From assembly GCA_020846255.1 (NCBI GenBank), contig JADLEH010000406.1:1-32591 (forward strand): a DNA stretch of 32,591 nucleotides. The letters run 5' to 3'. Positions 22,950 through 30,433 of the stretch are shown piece by piece (the first letter of the stretch is position 1; each line of letters starts with the position of its first letter). Made by a program: the position numbers and the translations under genes. The notes below the pieces were generated by a model. It ran no database searches. It was not told where the DNA came from and saw only the letters and a program-made list of their open reading frames with translations. The DNA comes from Propionibacteriaceae bacterium (GTDB lineage: Bacteria > Actinomycetota > Actinomycetes > Propionibacteriales > Propionibacteriaceae).

Positions 22950-24541
22950 GGTCGTTCCGGCCGGAGCAGGCGGGCGAGAACGGATCGGCCACGCTCGACC
23001 AGGGCCTCCAGCCGCACGTCTTCCGTGCCGGCCTCGACCAGCGCCTGGAGGATCTCCCCGGCGAGGACCGGGGTGGCGAAGGAGGTGCCGCTCCAGACCC
23101 CGAAGCCGCCGGAGAAGTCGTCGCGGTCGATGGTCATCCGCTGGTGGTCGTCCGGCGAGCCCGGGGCCGCTGCCGTGGAGGACTGCGCGCCGGCGTTCTC
23201 CCGCTCGGGCAGCGTCGAGACGATCGCTGCGCCGTGGCGGTAGGTGGTGACCCAGTCGCCGGCGTTGGAGAACAGGGCCACCGTGCTCCGGTTCGGGTTG
23301 AGCGCGCCGACGCTCACCAGCGGGAGCCCGTCGGAGCTGGTCGTCTCGCCGGCGAACGCTGCCGGCAGGAACGGGCGCCGGGTGGCGTCGTTCCCGGCCC
23401 CGGCCACGACCAGGACGCCGGCCCGGCCGAGGTCCCGCAACACGGTGGCGACCTCCGTGCCGGAGAGGGTCTGCGGATCGGCCCCCTCGTCGGCGAGGTC
23501 CTCGTGGTAGAACCCGGCGGACAGCGAGACCACGTCGACGATCCCGCCCGGGTCGCCGGTCTCGAGCGCTTCGAGCTGCTGTTCCAGGAGGTCGTGCAGC
23601 AACTCCAGCAGGTCGTCCTCCAGGAGTTCACCGGCCGAGTCCATGACGGCGTGCGCGCGCAGGCGAGCTGCCGGGCAGCTCTGCCGGATGATCCCAGCGA
23701 TGAAGGTGCCGTGCCCGGCCAGGGGCAGGGGATCGCCGATCAGGTCGGAGCCGAGGGCCGGGTGGTCGTCGGGGATCCCGAGGGTTGCCGATGCGACGAC
23801 CGAGACCGCACCCGGCGGCGCCGGCACGATGCCCTCGTCCCGCGGGAACCAGGTGTGCGGACCGATGCCGGTGTCCGGCATCACCACCACCGGCGGGCGC
23901 TTCAGCGCCGGGGCCGACAGTGCGGGGTTGGCCATCACCACCGCCACCGGCACCTTGCCGCCGTAGCCGGGTGCTGCGTACTCCGCCGGGCCCGAGATGC
24001 CGCCCCAGTAGCCGCCGCTGCCGATACCGCCCCAGTAGCCGCCGCTGCCGATGCCGCCCCAGTAGCCGCCGCTGCCGATGCCGCCCCAGTAGCCGCCGCT
24101 GCCGATACCGCCCCAGTAGCCACCGCTGCCGCAGGCGCGCACGAGGTGGTTCAGGGCGAAGGCCCCGGCGAGGTCACCTGCCGCGGCACGGATGTGCTGC
24201 AGTGCGACCCAGGCGTCCGGTGGTGACGTCGGGCCCGAGCCGGCCGGGACCAGCTGCATCGTCACCGGACGAGCGGACTCCAGCTCCACAGCCACCTTGT
24301 ACCGGCGCCGGCCCTCCTGCCTGCGCCTGCGCCGCTGCACCGGTCGCAGTGCCCAGCCCAGCGAGCCGAGCGCTGCCTGCACCCGGTCGTCGAGCCGGTC
24401 GGCCGCCTGGTCCCGGCGAATCACGAGCTGGTCGGACACATAGAGCGTCGGCCCCAGCAGTGGGACCCGGAGATTGCCGGAGCCGTCCTCCGGCTTGCTC
24501 GGCAACACGACTGCGGTGGCTGGATCAAGCACTCGGATCAC
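22946..24541 (-). CDS. Cytoplasmic subtilisin-like serine protease (S8) with nonapeptide repeats
   Basis: The protein is 531 aa and starts at GTG 24541, with AGGAGG 8 nt upstream (minus strand). There is no signal peptide. Residues 1-130 form an N-terminal region with a basic cluster (QRRRRRQEGRRR, 69-80). Residues 138-182 are five perfect GSGGYWGGI repeats preceded by a cysteine at 137. The catalytic triad is complete: D223 in VVVMPDTGIG, H277 in AGHGTFIAGI, and S487 in WSGTSFATPV, with oxyanion N384 in GAGND. An acidic helical insert lies near residues 303-330. The first gene of a four-gene operon, it probably cleaves a cytoplasmic partner. The substrate is unknown; the CHAT protease, sigma factor or small Ig-like protein are candidates. 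Confidence 0.93.
   Translation of the reverse strand: MIRVLDPATAVVLPSKPEDGSGNLRVPLLGPTLYVSDQLVIRRDQAADRLDDRVQAALGSLGWALRPVQRRRRRQEGRRRYKVAVELESARPVTMQLVPAGSGPTSPPDAWVALQHIRAAAGDLAGAFALNHLVRACGSGGYWGGIGSGGYWGGIGSGGYWGGIGSGGYWGGIGSGGYWGGISGPAEYAAPGYGGKVPVAVVMANPALSAPALKRPPVVVMPDTGIGPHTWFPRDEGIVPAPPGAVSVVASATLGIPDDHPALGSDLIGDPLPLAGHGTFIAGIIRQSCPAARLRAHAVMDSAGELLEDDLLELLHDLLEQQLEALETGDPGGIVDVVSLSAGFYHEDLADEGADPQTLSGTEVATVLRDLGRAGVLVVAGAGNDATRRPFLPAAFAGETTSSDGLPLVSVGALNPNRSTVALFSNAGDWVTTYRHGAAIVSTLPERENAGAQSSTAAAPGSPDDHQRMTIDRDDFSGGFGVWSGTSFATPVLAGEILQALVEAGTEDVRLEALVERGRSVLARLLRPERP
23996..24130 (-). repeat. Five tandem 27-bp coding repeats (GSGGYWGGI)
   Basis: Units lie at 23996-24022, 24023-24049, 24050-24076, 24077-24103 and 24104-24130 in the S8 protease gene. 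The three differences among copies are all synonymous, so the peptide units are identical. The array sits between the N-terminal region and the catalytic domain. Confidence 0.97.
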
Positions 24542-24620
24542 GGGGTTCCTCCTGGGTCCGGCGGTGACCGCAGCCTATGCAGCCACCTCCTCACCTGGGT
24601 AGAGCCCCGGCTAAGCACTC

Positions 24621-24644
24621 TGATACCTGGACCCGGACGTATCA
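24621..24644. promoter_or_regulatory. Inverted repeat upstream of the S8-sigma-CHAT operon
   Basis: TGATAC (24621-24626) and GTATCA (24639-24644) are perfect 6-bp arms with a 12-bp centre, about 80 bp upstream of the S8 start codon. This is a candidate operator or activator site. No cognate regulator is identified. Confidence 0.45.
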
Positions 24645-24760
24645 GGACGCCACGTCGCTGCTCTGAAGGTCATCGGGGGGCGGGCAAGCGTCCCACCGGC
24701 AGCTCGTGCGCAGCGCCCGGACCGGCCTGGACGGTTTCGGGGGGAGCGATCAGGACGAGT

Positions 24761-24791
24761 CGCGGCGGCCTACCGGGGGGAGGCCGCCGCG
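24761..24791 (-). terminator. GC hairpin downstream of ABC-F
   Basis: CGCGGCGGCCT and AGGCCGCCGCG form a perfect 11-bp stem with a 9-nt loop. The stem lies about 70 bp past the ABC-F stop in transcription direction. It has no T-tract. Confidence 0.5.
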
Positions 24792-24830
24792 GCTCCCCGG
24801 GCGCTGCGCACCACTTCCCAAGGGGGGTGG

Positions 24831-24858
24831 GTCGTCCGCCGGAGAACCGGCGGGCGAC
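24831..24858 (-). terminator. Hairpin abutting the ABC-F stop
   Basis: A 12-bp stem with one G/T pair (GTCG-T-CCGCCGG against CCGGCGG-G-CGAC) closes an AGAA loop. It begins directly after the ABC-F stop codon. It would protect the mRNA end and help terminate transcription before the S8 operon. Confidence 0.55.
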
Positions 24859-26517
24859 TCACACCTTGTCGACCTGCGTGACCTGCACCGTCGCGGTGTC
24901 ACCGCTCCGGGTGAACTCCCAGGTTGCGGACGGGGCCAGGGCTGCGAGCAGCGCCCGGTCATGGGTGACGATCAGCAGCGTCCCGGCGAACTCGACGAGC
25001 GCGGCCTGCAGCTGCTCGATCGCCTCGACGTCCAGGTGGTTGGTCGGCTCGTCGAGCACGACCACGTTGACCGCCCGACCCTGCAGCACCGCCAGCGCGG
25101 CGCGGGTCCGCTCGCCGAGGGAGAGGGTGTCCCCCGGCCGGCCGACGTGCTCGGCGCCGAGGCCGAACTTCGCCAGCAGCGTTCGGGTGGCCGCGGCGTC
25201 CGGCGAGACGAGCGCTGCCTGCACCTGGTCGAGCAGGGCTTCGGTGCCGGCGATCACGGACCTGGCCTGGTCCAGCCGCCCGAGCACCACCCGGCTTCCC
25301 CACGAGATCCGTCCCGACGCCGGCCGGCCGGCCAGGATCGCGTCCAGCAGGGTGGTCTTCCCGGTGCCGTTGTCGCCGACAAGGGCCACCCGTTCGCCGC
25401 GGGCGACCTGCGCGGAGACCGGCCCGACGGTGAAGTCGCCGTTGGCTGCCACCACCTGGTCGAGGGTGAGCACGATCCCTGCTGATGGCGCAGCCTCGGT
25501 GATCGAGTAGCGCAGCTCCCATTCGCGACGGGGCTGCTCGACCTCCTCCAGCCGGTCGGCCGCACTCCGCACCCGCGCTGCGCGCTGGTCCATCCGCCGG
25601 GCCCGGTCCTCGCGGTACTTCTTCTCCAGCTTCAGCCCTGGACCGAGCTGGGCCGCCTTGGCCCTGCCCTGCTGCGCCCACTCGGTCTTGCGCCTGGCCT
25701 GTTCCACCAGGTCCGTCCGCTCGCCGACGTAGGCGCGGTAGGCGGCTTCGGCCTGGGAGCGGGCCAGGTCGCGTGCCGCCCGGTACTCCGACCACCCGCC
25801 GGCGTAGTGGTTCACCGCCTGCTGGACCAGGTCCAGCTCCACGACGGAGGTGGCCACGGCATCAAGGAACGCCCGGTCGTGGGAGGCGATCAGCACCGGC
25901 GCCGGCGACTGCCGCACGAACCCGGTGATGGCATCCAGCCCGGCCAGGTCGAGGTTGTTGGTCGGCTCGTCGAGCAGCAGCAGGTCGAACCGGCTGACCA
26001 GGATCGACGCCAACGCTGCGCGGGCCGTCTGGCCGCCGGAGAGGCTGCCCAGCGGGCGGTCGAGCTGGACCTCGAGTCCCACCCGGGCCACGACCTCGGC
26101 CAGCCGGACTTCGAGATCCGCCCCGCCGAGGGCCAGCCAGCGCTCCAGGGCGAGGCTGTAGCGGTCAGCGGCAGCGGCGTCCGGTGGACCGGCGAGGGCA
26201 GCTGCCGCCCGCTCGAACTCCAGCCCTGCTGCAGCGACTCCGGTGCGTCGCCGCGCGTAGTCGAGGATGGACTCGGCCGCGGCCGGTGGGGACTGCGGCA
26301 GGTAGCCGACGGCTGCGTCCGGCGGGGCGAACCGGACGGTGCCGGAGTCGGCTGCGTGCTCACCGGCGATGATGCGCAGCAGGGTCGACTTGCCCGAGCC
26401 GTTCACGCCGACGAGGGCGGTCACGTCGCCAGGCGCGAGCGTCAGGTCGAGCCCGGCGAAGAGCGGCCGGGCGCCGAAGGAGGCGGACACGGCGGACAGG
26501 AAAAGGGAAGCGGACAT
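24859..26517 (-). CDS. ABC-F subfamily ATPase
   Basis: This 552-aa protein has two ABC domains and no membrane segment. Domain 1 has Walker A GVNGSGKST, signature LSGGQTARA and Walker B LLLLDEPTNNLDL. Domain 2 has GDNGTGKTT, signature LSLGERTRA and VVVLDEPTNHLDV. Between them is the long charged linker (about residues 240-330, rich in Arg, Lys, Glu and Gln) that reaches the ribosomal P-site region in this family. ABC-F proteins bind the ribosomal E site; some protect from macrolide, lincosamide or pleuromutilin drugs, others aid translation of difficult sequences. ATG 26517 matches the family start; an earlier in-frame ATG at 26571 adds 18 atypical residues. Resistance role is possible but not shown. 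Confidence 0.93.
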   Translation of the reverse strand: MSASLFLSAVSASFGARPLFAGLDLTLAPGDVTALVGVNGSGKSTLLRIIAGEHAADSGTVRFAPPDAAVGYLPQSPPAAAESILDYARRRTGVAAAGLEFERAAAALAGPPDAAAADRYSLALERWLALGGADLEVRLAEVVARVGLEVQLDRPLGSLSGGQTARAALASILVSRFDLLLLDEPTNNLDLAGLDAITGFVRQSPAPVLIASHDRAFLDAVATSVVELDLVQQAVNHYAGGWSEYRAARDLARSQAEAAYRAYVGERTDLVEQARRKTEWAQQGRAKAAQLGPGLKLEKKYREDRARRMDQRAARVRSAADRLEEVEQPRREWELRYSITEAAPSAGIVLTLDQVVAANGDFTVGPVSAQVARGERVALVGDNGTGKTTLLDAILAGRPASGRISWGSRVVLGRLDQARSVIAGTEALLDQVQAALVSPDAAATRTLLAKFGLGAEHVGRPGDTLSLGERTRAALAVLQGRAVNVVVLDEPTNHLDVEAIEQLQAALVEFAGTLLIVTHDRALLAALAPSATWEFTRSGDTATVQVTQVDKV

Positions 26518-26554
26518 GGGAGACCTCGATCGCTGGCTGGGACAGGGCGAGAGG

Positions 26555-26566
26555 TCAGTTCCACAT
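26555..26566 (-). other. Possible minimal leader ORF (Met-Trp-Asn-stop)
   Basis: ATGTGGAACTGA lies 37 nt upstream of the ABC-F start on the same strand. Some antibiotic-responsive ABC-F genes are controlled by short leader peptides with ribosome stalling. A 3-codon frame can easily arise by chance and no clear ribosome binding site or attenuator hairpin supports it. Confidence 0.2.
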
Positions 26567-26618
26567 GGCAACCAGCTTCACCCGGACCCGCGCTCCCGGT
26601 CAAGCCGACCGGCCCACC

Positions 26619-27803
26619 TCAGGGGAGCGGCTCGCCGCGCATCTGGGGGGAGGCGTACACGGAGGAGACGATCTCGCCGCCGAACCAGCGGGTGAGCCGT
26701 TCGGCCTCTGCCTCCAGCCGGTCCCTGGCAGCTTCGCCGGGGTCGCCGCGGTAGATCACCCGGACGCTGCTGTCGTCGGTCTGCACCCAGCAGCCGACCA
26801 CCCGGCCGTTCCACCAGGCCGTCGTGCCGCCGTTGCCCGCATAGTCGAAGAGATAGGGCACGTCGGCCGGGTCGAGGTAGAAGTCACGCTGCTTCCACCC
26901 CATGGTGGTGGGATCCAGCGCCGGGAGCAGAGCTGCCCACGGCTCCACGGGCGGGTCCGGCTCGGTGTCCTGCGGCAGCACCCAGCCGAGGTCCCCGGAA
27001 TCGAGGGCCACCTGCACGGCCGAGACATCGGCCAGCGCCCGGCGGACCGCAGCCTTGGTCGCGCCGAGCCACCAGACGATGTCGGTCTCCGTGCCCGGGC
27101 CGAAGGTCCACAGCCAGCGGCGGACGAGTTCGGCGTAGCCCTCGGCCTCGACCAGGGGGTCGGGGACGTCGCCGTGCAGCCAGGCGTCCATGGTCGTCCA
27201 GCGGGGACGGGAGATGCGCCAGTGGTGCACGTTGTGGCCCCGGGCCACCTGGCCGCGGGCGCCGAGCAGGGTGAGGATGCGCGGCGCGACCGGGCTCTCC
27301 TGGCTCCAGCGTCCGGAACCGAAGATGATCCGGGTGTCCAGCAGCGGCACCTCCTGGCGCAGGGTGGCTGCGTCCAGCCCCTCACCGCCGGCCAGCCGGT
27401 CGAGCACAGCGGCGGCGGCTTCCTCGACCCAGGCCGGACCGTCGGCAGCCACGCCGGCCTTGGTCACGTCCTGGGCCAGCCGGCGGAACTCAGCAGCGGC
27501 GACGCGAGCCGAGGCGCTGCCCCACGCCGCCGGCAGCAGGTCCCGGGTGAATGCGAACAGCGTGCGGCGCATCGCGAGCTGCTTCACGAGCGCCCGGGTG
27601 TCGTAGAGGGCTGCGTCGACGTCAGCCACCGAAAGGCCGTCCACCCGGGCGCGGAGCGACAGGTGCACCGTCGGCGGCTCCGTGGCGTGCAGCACCGTCA
27701 TGGCCCGGGTGGCGGTAACGGGGTCGGGGTAGCGGTGCTCCGGATGGATGCCGTGGCGCCGCGCCATCCGCACGCGGCGCTGCTCGTCCCCGATGTGCAG
27801 CAT
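26619..27803 (-). CDS. Winged-helix DNA-binding protein (YcaQ/HTH_42-like)
   Basis: This 394-aa protein of the winged-helix DNA-binding domain family is related to YcaQ/AlkX DNA glycosylases. It opens with MLHIGDEQRRVRMARRHGI, then ATRAMTVLHATEPPTVHLSLRARV, the typical ALVKQLAMRRTLFAFTRDLLP, several winged-helix-like units, and a late segment with WWNGRVVGCWVQ. YcaQ unhooks interstrand DNA crosslinks using a conserved QxQ/QxD motif; I could not identify that motif confidently here, so enzyme activity is unproven. ATG 27803 agrees with the family N-terminus although no Shine-Dalgarno sequence precedes it. It lies between TetR and ABC-F on the same strand. Confidence 0.82.
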   Translation of the reverse strand: MLHIGDEQRRVRMARRHGIHPEHRYPDPVTATRAMTVLHATEPPTVHLSLRARVDGLSVADVDAALYDTRALVKQLAMRRTLFAFTRDLLPAAWGSASARVAAAEFRRLAQDVTKAGVAADGPAWVEEAAAAVLDRLAGGEGLDAATLRQEVPLLDTRIIFGSGRWSQESPVAPRILTLLGARGQVARGHNVHHWRISRPRWTTMDAWLHGDVPDPLVEAEGYAELVRRWLWTFGPGTETDIVWWLGATKAAVRRALADVSAVQVALDSGDLGWVLPQDTEPDPPVEPWAALLPALDPTTMGWKQRDFYLDPADVPYLFDYAGNGGTTAWWNGRVVGCWVQTDDSSVRVIYRGDPGEAARDRLEAEAERLTRWFGGEIVSSVYASPQMRGEPLP

Positions 27804-27851
27804 CGGGCCATGATCGCCGAAGCCGGCGTCCCGGCCAAGTGCCTGACTGCA

Positions 27852-27889
27852 ACGGGCGTCCCGTCGGGGCAGCCCTCCAGCCCCGGAGG
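27852..27889 (-). terminator. Two short hairpins between TetR and the winged-helix gene
   Basis: ACGGG-CGT-CCCGT (27852-27864) and CCTCC-AGCCCC-GGAGG (27874-27889) are perfect 5-bp stems in the 91-bp gap just after the TetR stop. They are weak and have no T-tract. Confidence 0.25.
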
Positions 27890-27894
27890 TCGAC

Positions 27895-28506
27895 TCAGGT
27901 TCCCCAGTCGCCGAGCGCACCCTCAAGGGCGCCGAGGGCAGCGTCGACGAGCGGGTGCCGGTCGTCGTCCGGGCAGCCGGCAAGGACCCAGGCCAGGCAC
28001 GCCTGGTCGACGAAGCCGAAGTAGCCCCGTAGCGCGTACTCGTGGCGGGCCCAGGCCGCCGGCCTGAGCAGCGTGCGCAGGTTCTCGACCTGCTCGGCCC
28101 TCGCCACCTGCCGGAGCTCGACCGCTTCCCGCGGCTCCTCGCCCCCGACCAGCGGGCTGGCCCAGGTGCCCGGTCGGTCGGCGATGTGGTCCAGGTACAC
28201 CAGCAGCGAGGTCCGGACCCGGTCGCGCACCGGCACCCCGGCGGGCAGGGCCGCGTCCGCCTGCAGCTGGGCCTTGGCGAGCGCTTCCACCGCCGTCCTC
28301 ACCACAGCCGTGTACAGGCCGGCCTTGCTGCCGAAGTAGTGCAGCACGAGAGCCGGCGAGGCGCCGGCAGCCCTGGCCACCTGTGCAGTGGTGACGTCGG
28401 CATAGGCGGCCTCGCCGTAGAGCCGGCGGGCCGCCTCGAGGATGCCCTCGCGGCGCTCCTCGACATCGAGTCGCTGCCGGGGCTCGCGGTCGGTCCGTGG
28501 CGTCAT
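27895..28506 (-). CDS. TetR/AcrR-family transcriptional regulator
   Basis: This 203-aa protein has an N-terminal HTH (EERREGILEAARRLYGEAAYADVTTAQVARAAGASPALVLHYFGSKAGLY, about residues 17-65) and a helical ligand domain, with LLVYLDHIADRPGTW and YFGFVDQACLAW. The family represses transcription until a small ligand binds. It is divergent from a GH13 amylase gene, with nested dyads in the 69-bp shared region, so it probably controls that gene and itself. ATG 28506 follows a -10-like TAAGCT (28514-28519, minus strand) by 7 nt, which suggests leaderless translation; an upstream in-frame ATG at 28560 lies beyond that element. Confidence 0.92.
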   Translation of the reverse strand: MTPRTDREPRQRLDVEERREGILEAARRLYGEAAYADVTTAQVARAAGASPALVLHYFGSKAGLYTAVVRTAVEALAKAQLQADAALPAGVPVRDRVRTSLLVYLDHIADRPGTWASPLVGGEEPREAVELRQVARAEQVENLRTLLRPAAWARHEYALRGYFGFVDQACLAWVLAGCPDDDRHPLVDAALGALEGALGDWGT

Positions 28507-28521
28507 GTTGACCAGCTTACC

Positions 28522-28569
28522 CCTTATTGCGTTACCATCAGTAACCATATTGAACGACAATCAATAAGG
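28522..28569. promoter_or_regulatory. Nested dyads in the TetR-amylase divergent promoter
   Basis: Three nested dyads are present: CCTTATTG (28522-28529) with CAATAAGG (28562-28569); GTTAC-CATCA-GTAAC (28531-28545); and TATTGA-N7-TCAATA (28548-28566). The last dyad fits a TetR-dimer site and overlaps the amylase ribosome binding site region. This AT-richer patch contrasts with its surroundings. Confidence 0.6.
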
Positions 28570-28575
28570 AAGCAG

Positions 28576-29772
28576 ATGAACCTCACGCACGCCATCTGGT
28601 GGCACCTCTATCCGCTCGGTGCGCTCGGCGCCCCGATCCACGAGCACCCGTCCGCTGACGTGGTCCACCGCCTGCCCCGGTTGGTGGACTGGCTCGACTA
28701 CGCGGTGGAGCTGGGTTGCTCCGGCCTGCTGCTCGGGCCGGTGTTCACTTCCACCTCGCACGGCTACGACACCGTCGACCACTTCACCATCGACCCACGG
28801 CTCGGCGACCAGTCCGACTTCGACCACCTGGTCGCGGCTGCGGGACAACGCGGCCTCGCCGTGGTGCTGGACGGGGTCTTCAACCACATCGGCGCCGCGC
28901 ACCCGGCCGTGACCGCAGGGGAAGGGCTGGTGCGGACCGAGAACGGCTCGCCCGCCGGCTGGGAGGGCCACGCCGAGCTGGTCGAGCTCGACCACGCCAA
29001 CCCGGCGGTCGCCGACCTGGTCACCGAGGTGATGCTGCACTGGCTGCGCCGCGGCATCGCCGGCTGGCGACTCGATGTCGCCTACGCCGTGCCGCCGGAG
29101 TTCTGGCGGGAAGTGCTCGGCCGGGTGCGGGCGGAGTTCCCGGAAGCGATCTTCATCGGGGAGGTGCTGCACGGCGACTACGCAGCCGTGGCGCGGGCGG
29201 GGGGCCTCGACTCCGTGACCCAGTACGAACTCTGGAAGGCAGCGTGGAGCTCGCTGAAGGACCGCAACTTCTGGGAGCTCGCCTGGGCGCTCGAACGCCA
29301 CGACGCCATCGCAGCCCAGTTGGTGTCCCAGACCTTCGTCGGCAACCACGACGTCACCCGCATCGCCAGCCAGGTGGGCGACGCCGGGTCGGTGCTCGCG
29401 CTGGTGATCCTGCTCACGCTCCCGGGGATGCCGAGCATCTACTACGGCGACGAGCAGGGCTTCCGTGGCGAGAAGGGCTGCGGGCGAGACGCCGATGACC
29501 CGCTCCGGCCCCAGCTTCCAGCGACTCCTGCCGATCTGGCGCCGCAGGGGTGGTGGCTCTACCGGCTGCACCAGGAGCTGATCGCGTTGCGCCGCCGCAA
29601 CCCGTGGCTGGCCGGCGGTCGCGTCCGGGTCGTCGGCAAGGACTGCACCTGGATCACCTACGAGACCACCGGTTCGGCGGGGAACGTGCTCCGGGTCGAG
29701 CTGGGCCTCGAGCCGGAGCCCTCGGCCCGGGTGGTCGTCGACGGCACGACCGCCTTCGTCTGGCCGCGCTGA
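28576..29772 (+). CDS. GH13 alpha-amylase-family protein, cytoplasmic
   Basis: This 398-aa glycoside hydrolase of family 13 has a TIM barrel. The invariant regions are DGVFNHIG (region I), GWRLDVAYAVP with nucleophile D167 (region II), IFIGEVLHGDY with acid/base E196 (region III), and FVGNHDVTRI with D259 (region IV). It hydrolyses or rearranges alpha-glucosidic bonds. The lack of signal peptide places it in the cytoplasm, where it could act on imported maltodextrin, trehalose-like sugars or glycogen. It is shorter than most GH13 enzymes and has a minimal C-terminal beta domain. ATG 28576 has AAGGA upstream; extending the frame upstream would overlap the divergent regulator. Specificity is not readable. 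Confidence 0.94.
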   Translation: MNLTHAIWWHLYPLGALGAPIHEHPSADVVHRLPRLVDWLDYAVELGCSGLLLGPVFTSTSHGYDTVDHFTIDPRLGDQSDFDHLVAAAGQRGLAVVLDGVFNHIGAAHPAVTAGEGLVRTENGSPAGWEGHAELVELDHANPAVADLVTEVMLHWLRRGIAGWRLDVAYAVPPEFWREVLGRVRAEFPEAIFIGEVLHGDYAAVARAGGLDSVTQYELWKAAWSSLKDRNFWELAWALERHDAIAAQLVSQTFVGNHDVTRIASQVGDAGSVLALVILLTLPGMPSIYYGDEQGFRGEKGCGRDADDPLRPQLPATPADLAPQGWWLYRLHQELIALRRRNPWLAGGRVRVVGKDCTWITYETTGSAGNVLRVELGLEPEPSARVVVDGTTAFVWPR

Positions 29773-29795
29773 GCTCGTCGGCCACCGCCGGGCGC

Positions 29796-29801
29796 TAGCG
29801 T
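29796..29801 (+). promoter_or_regulatory. -10 element of gamma-carbonic-anhydrase-like gene
   Basis: TAGCGT fits TANNNT and ends 6 nt before ATG 29808. There is no Shine-Dalgarno sequence, so leaderless translation is likely. Confidence 0.45.
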
Positions 29802-29807
29802 CTGGCC

Positions 29808-30401
29808 ATGCCCAGCTACCAGCACCGCGGTGCCGTCCCGGCCATCGACCCGCAGGCCTTCGTCGCTCCGACCGCAGTCATCTCCGGTGCCGTCTCCATC
29901 GCCGCCGGCGCCCGCGTCCTGCATGGCGCTGTGGTGACGGCTGAGGACGGCGAGGTCTCGATCGGACGCGACGTGGTGGTGATGGAGCACGCCCTGATCC
30001 GCGGACGGGCCGGGCACCCGGCCCGGATCGGGAACTCGGTGCTGATCGGTCCCACCGCGCATGTCAACGGCGCCACGGTGGGCGACGGCGCCTTCATCGC
30101 CACCGGTGCTGCGGTCTTTCCCGGTGCAGTCATCGGGGACGGCGCAGAGGTGCGGGTCCACGCCGTCGTCCAGGTGAACACCACCGTCGCGCCCGGCGAG
30201 GTCGTGCCGATCGGGTGGGTGGCGGTCGGGACGCCCGCGACGATCCTGCCGCCAGAGCGGCACGAGGAGATCTGGGCGGTGCAACGCGACCTGGACTTCC
30301 CGGGGACGGTCTACGGGGTCCCCCGCGGCACGCCCATGGCAGAGCTCATGCGCGGCCAGTCCGACTACTACGGGGCCCACGCCGGCGACCGGCAGCTCTA
30401 G
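29808..30401 (+). CDS. Gamma-carbonic-anhydrase-like hexapeptide-repeat protein
   Basis: This 197-aa left-handed beta-helix protein has hexapeptide repeats running from FVAPTAVISGAVSIAAGARVLHGAVV to AVIGDGAEVRVHAVVQVNTTVAPGEVVP, followed by a C-terminal helix (PERHEEIWAVQRDL). The family includes zinc carbonic anhydrases (hydrating CO2) and acyltransferase-like proteins such as YrdA and PaaY. Histidines of the zinc-site type are present in VVMEHALIRG and PTAHVNG, but I could not confirm all three ligands. It is probably cytoplasmic and trimeric. It stands between amylase and PadR with its own promoter. Confidence 0.88.
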   Translation: MPSYQHRGAVPAIDPQAFVAPTAVISGAVSIAAGARVLHGAVVTAEDGEVSIGRDVVVMEHALIRGRAGHPARIGNSVLIGPTAHVNGATVGDGAFIATGAAVFPGAVIGDGAEVRVHAVVQVNTTVAPGEVVPIGWVAVGTPATILPPERHEEIWAVQRDLDFPGTVYGVPRGTPMAELMRGQSDYYGAHAGDRQL

Positions 30402-30433
30402 GCCGGACCTTGCGGGACGCCAGCGTCCACGCG

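Larger units (their letters stand above)
24542..24858. other. 317-bp intergenic region upstream of the protease operon
   Basis: No gene is supported here. The region holds two GC hairpins near the ABC-F end (24831-24858 and 24761-24791) and an inverted repeat at 24621-24644. The AGGAGG ribosome binding site of the S8 gene is at its low-coordinate end. A TAGGCT at about 24571-24576 (minus strand) is a possible -10, without a convincing -35. Confidence 0.6.

Noticed and set aside
23996-24130. Direct-repeat array as a CRISPR
   Set aside because: The 27-bp units are contiguous with no spacers and are read in frame as GSGGYWGGI inside a protease gene.
22856-24226. 456-codon plus-strand frame with Ala/Pro/Val repeats
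   Set aside because: It is the antisense reading of the S8 protease and its repeat array; the S8 triad is intact on the other strand.
22946-24541. S8 protease as a secreted enzyme
   Set aside because: The N-terminus (MIRVLDPATAVVLP) has no signal peptide, and no transmembrane segment is seen.
26565-28067. 500-codon plus-strand frame
   Set aside because: It is antisense to the winged-helix gene and has shadow-like composition without motifs.
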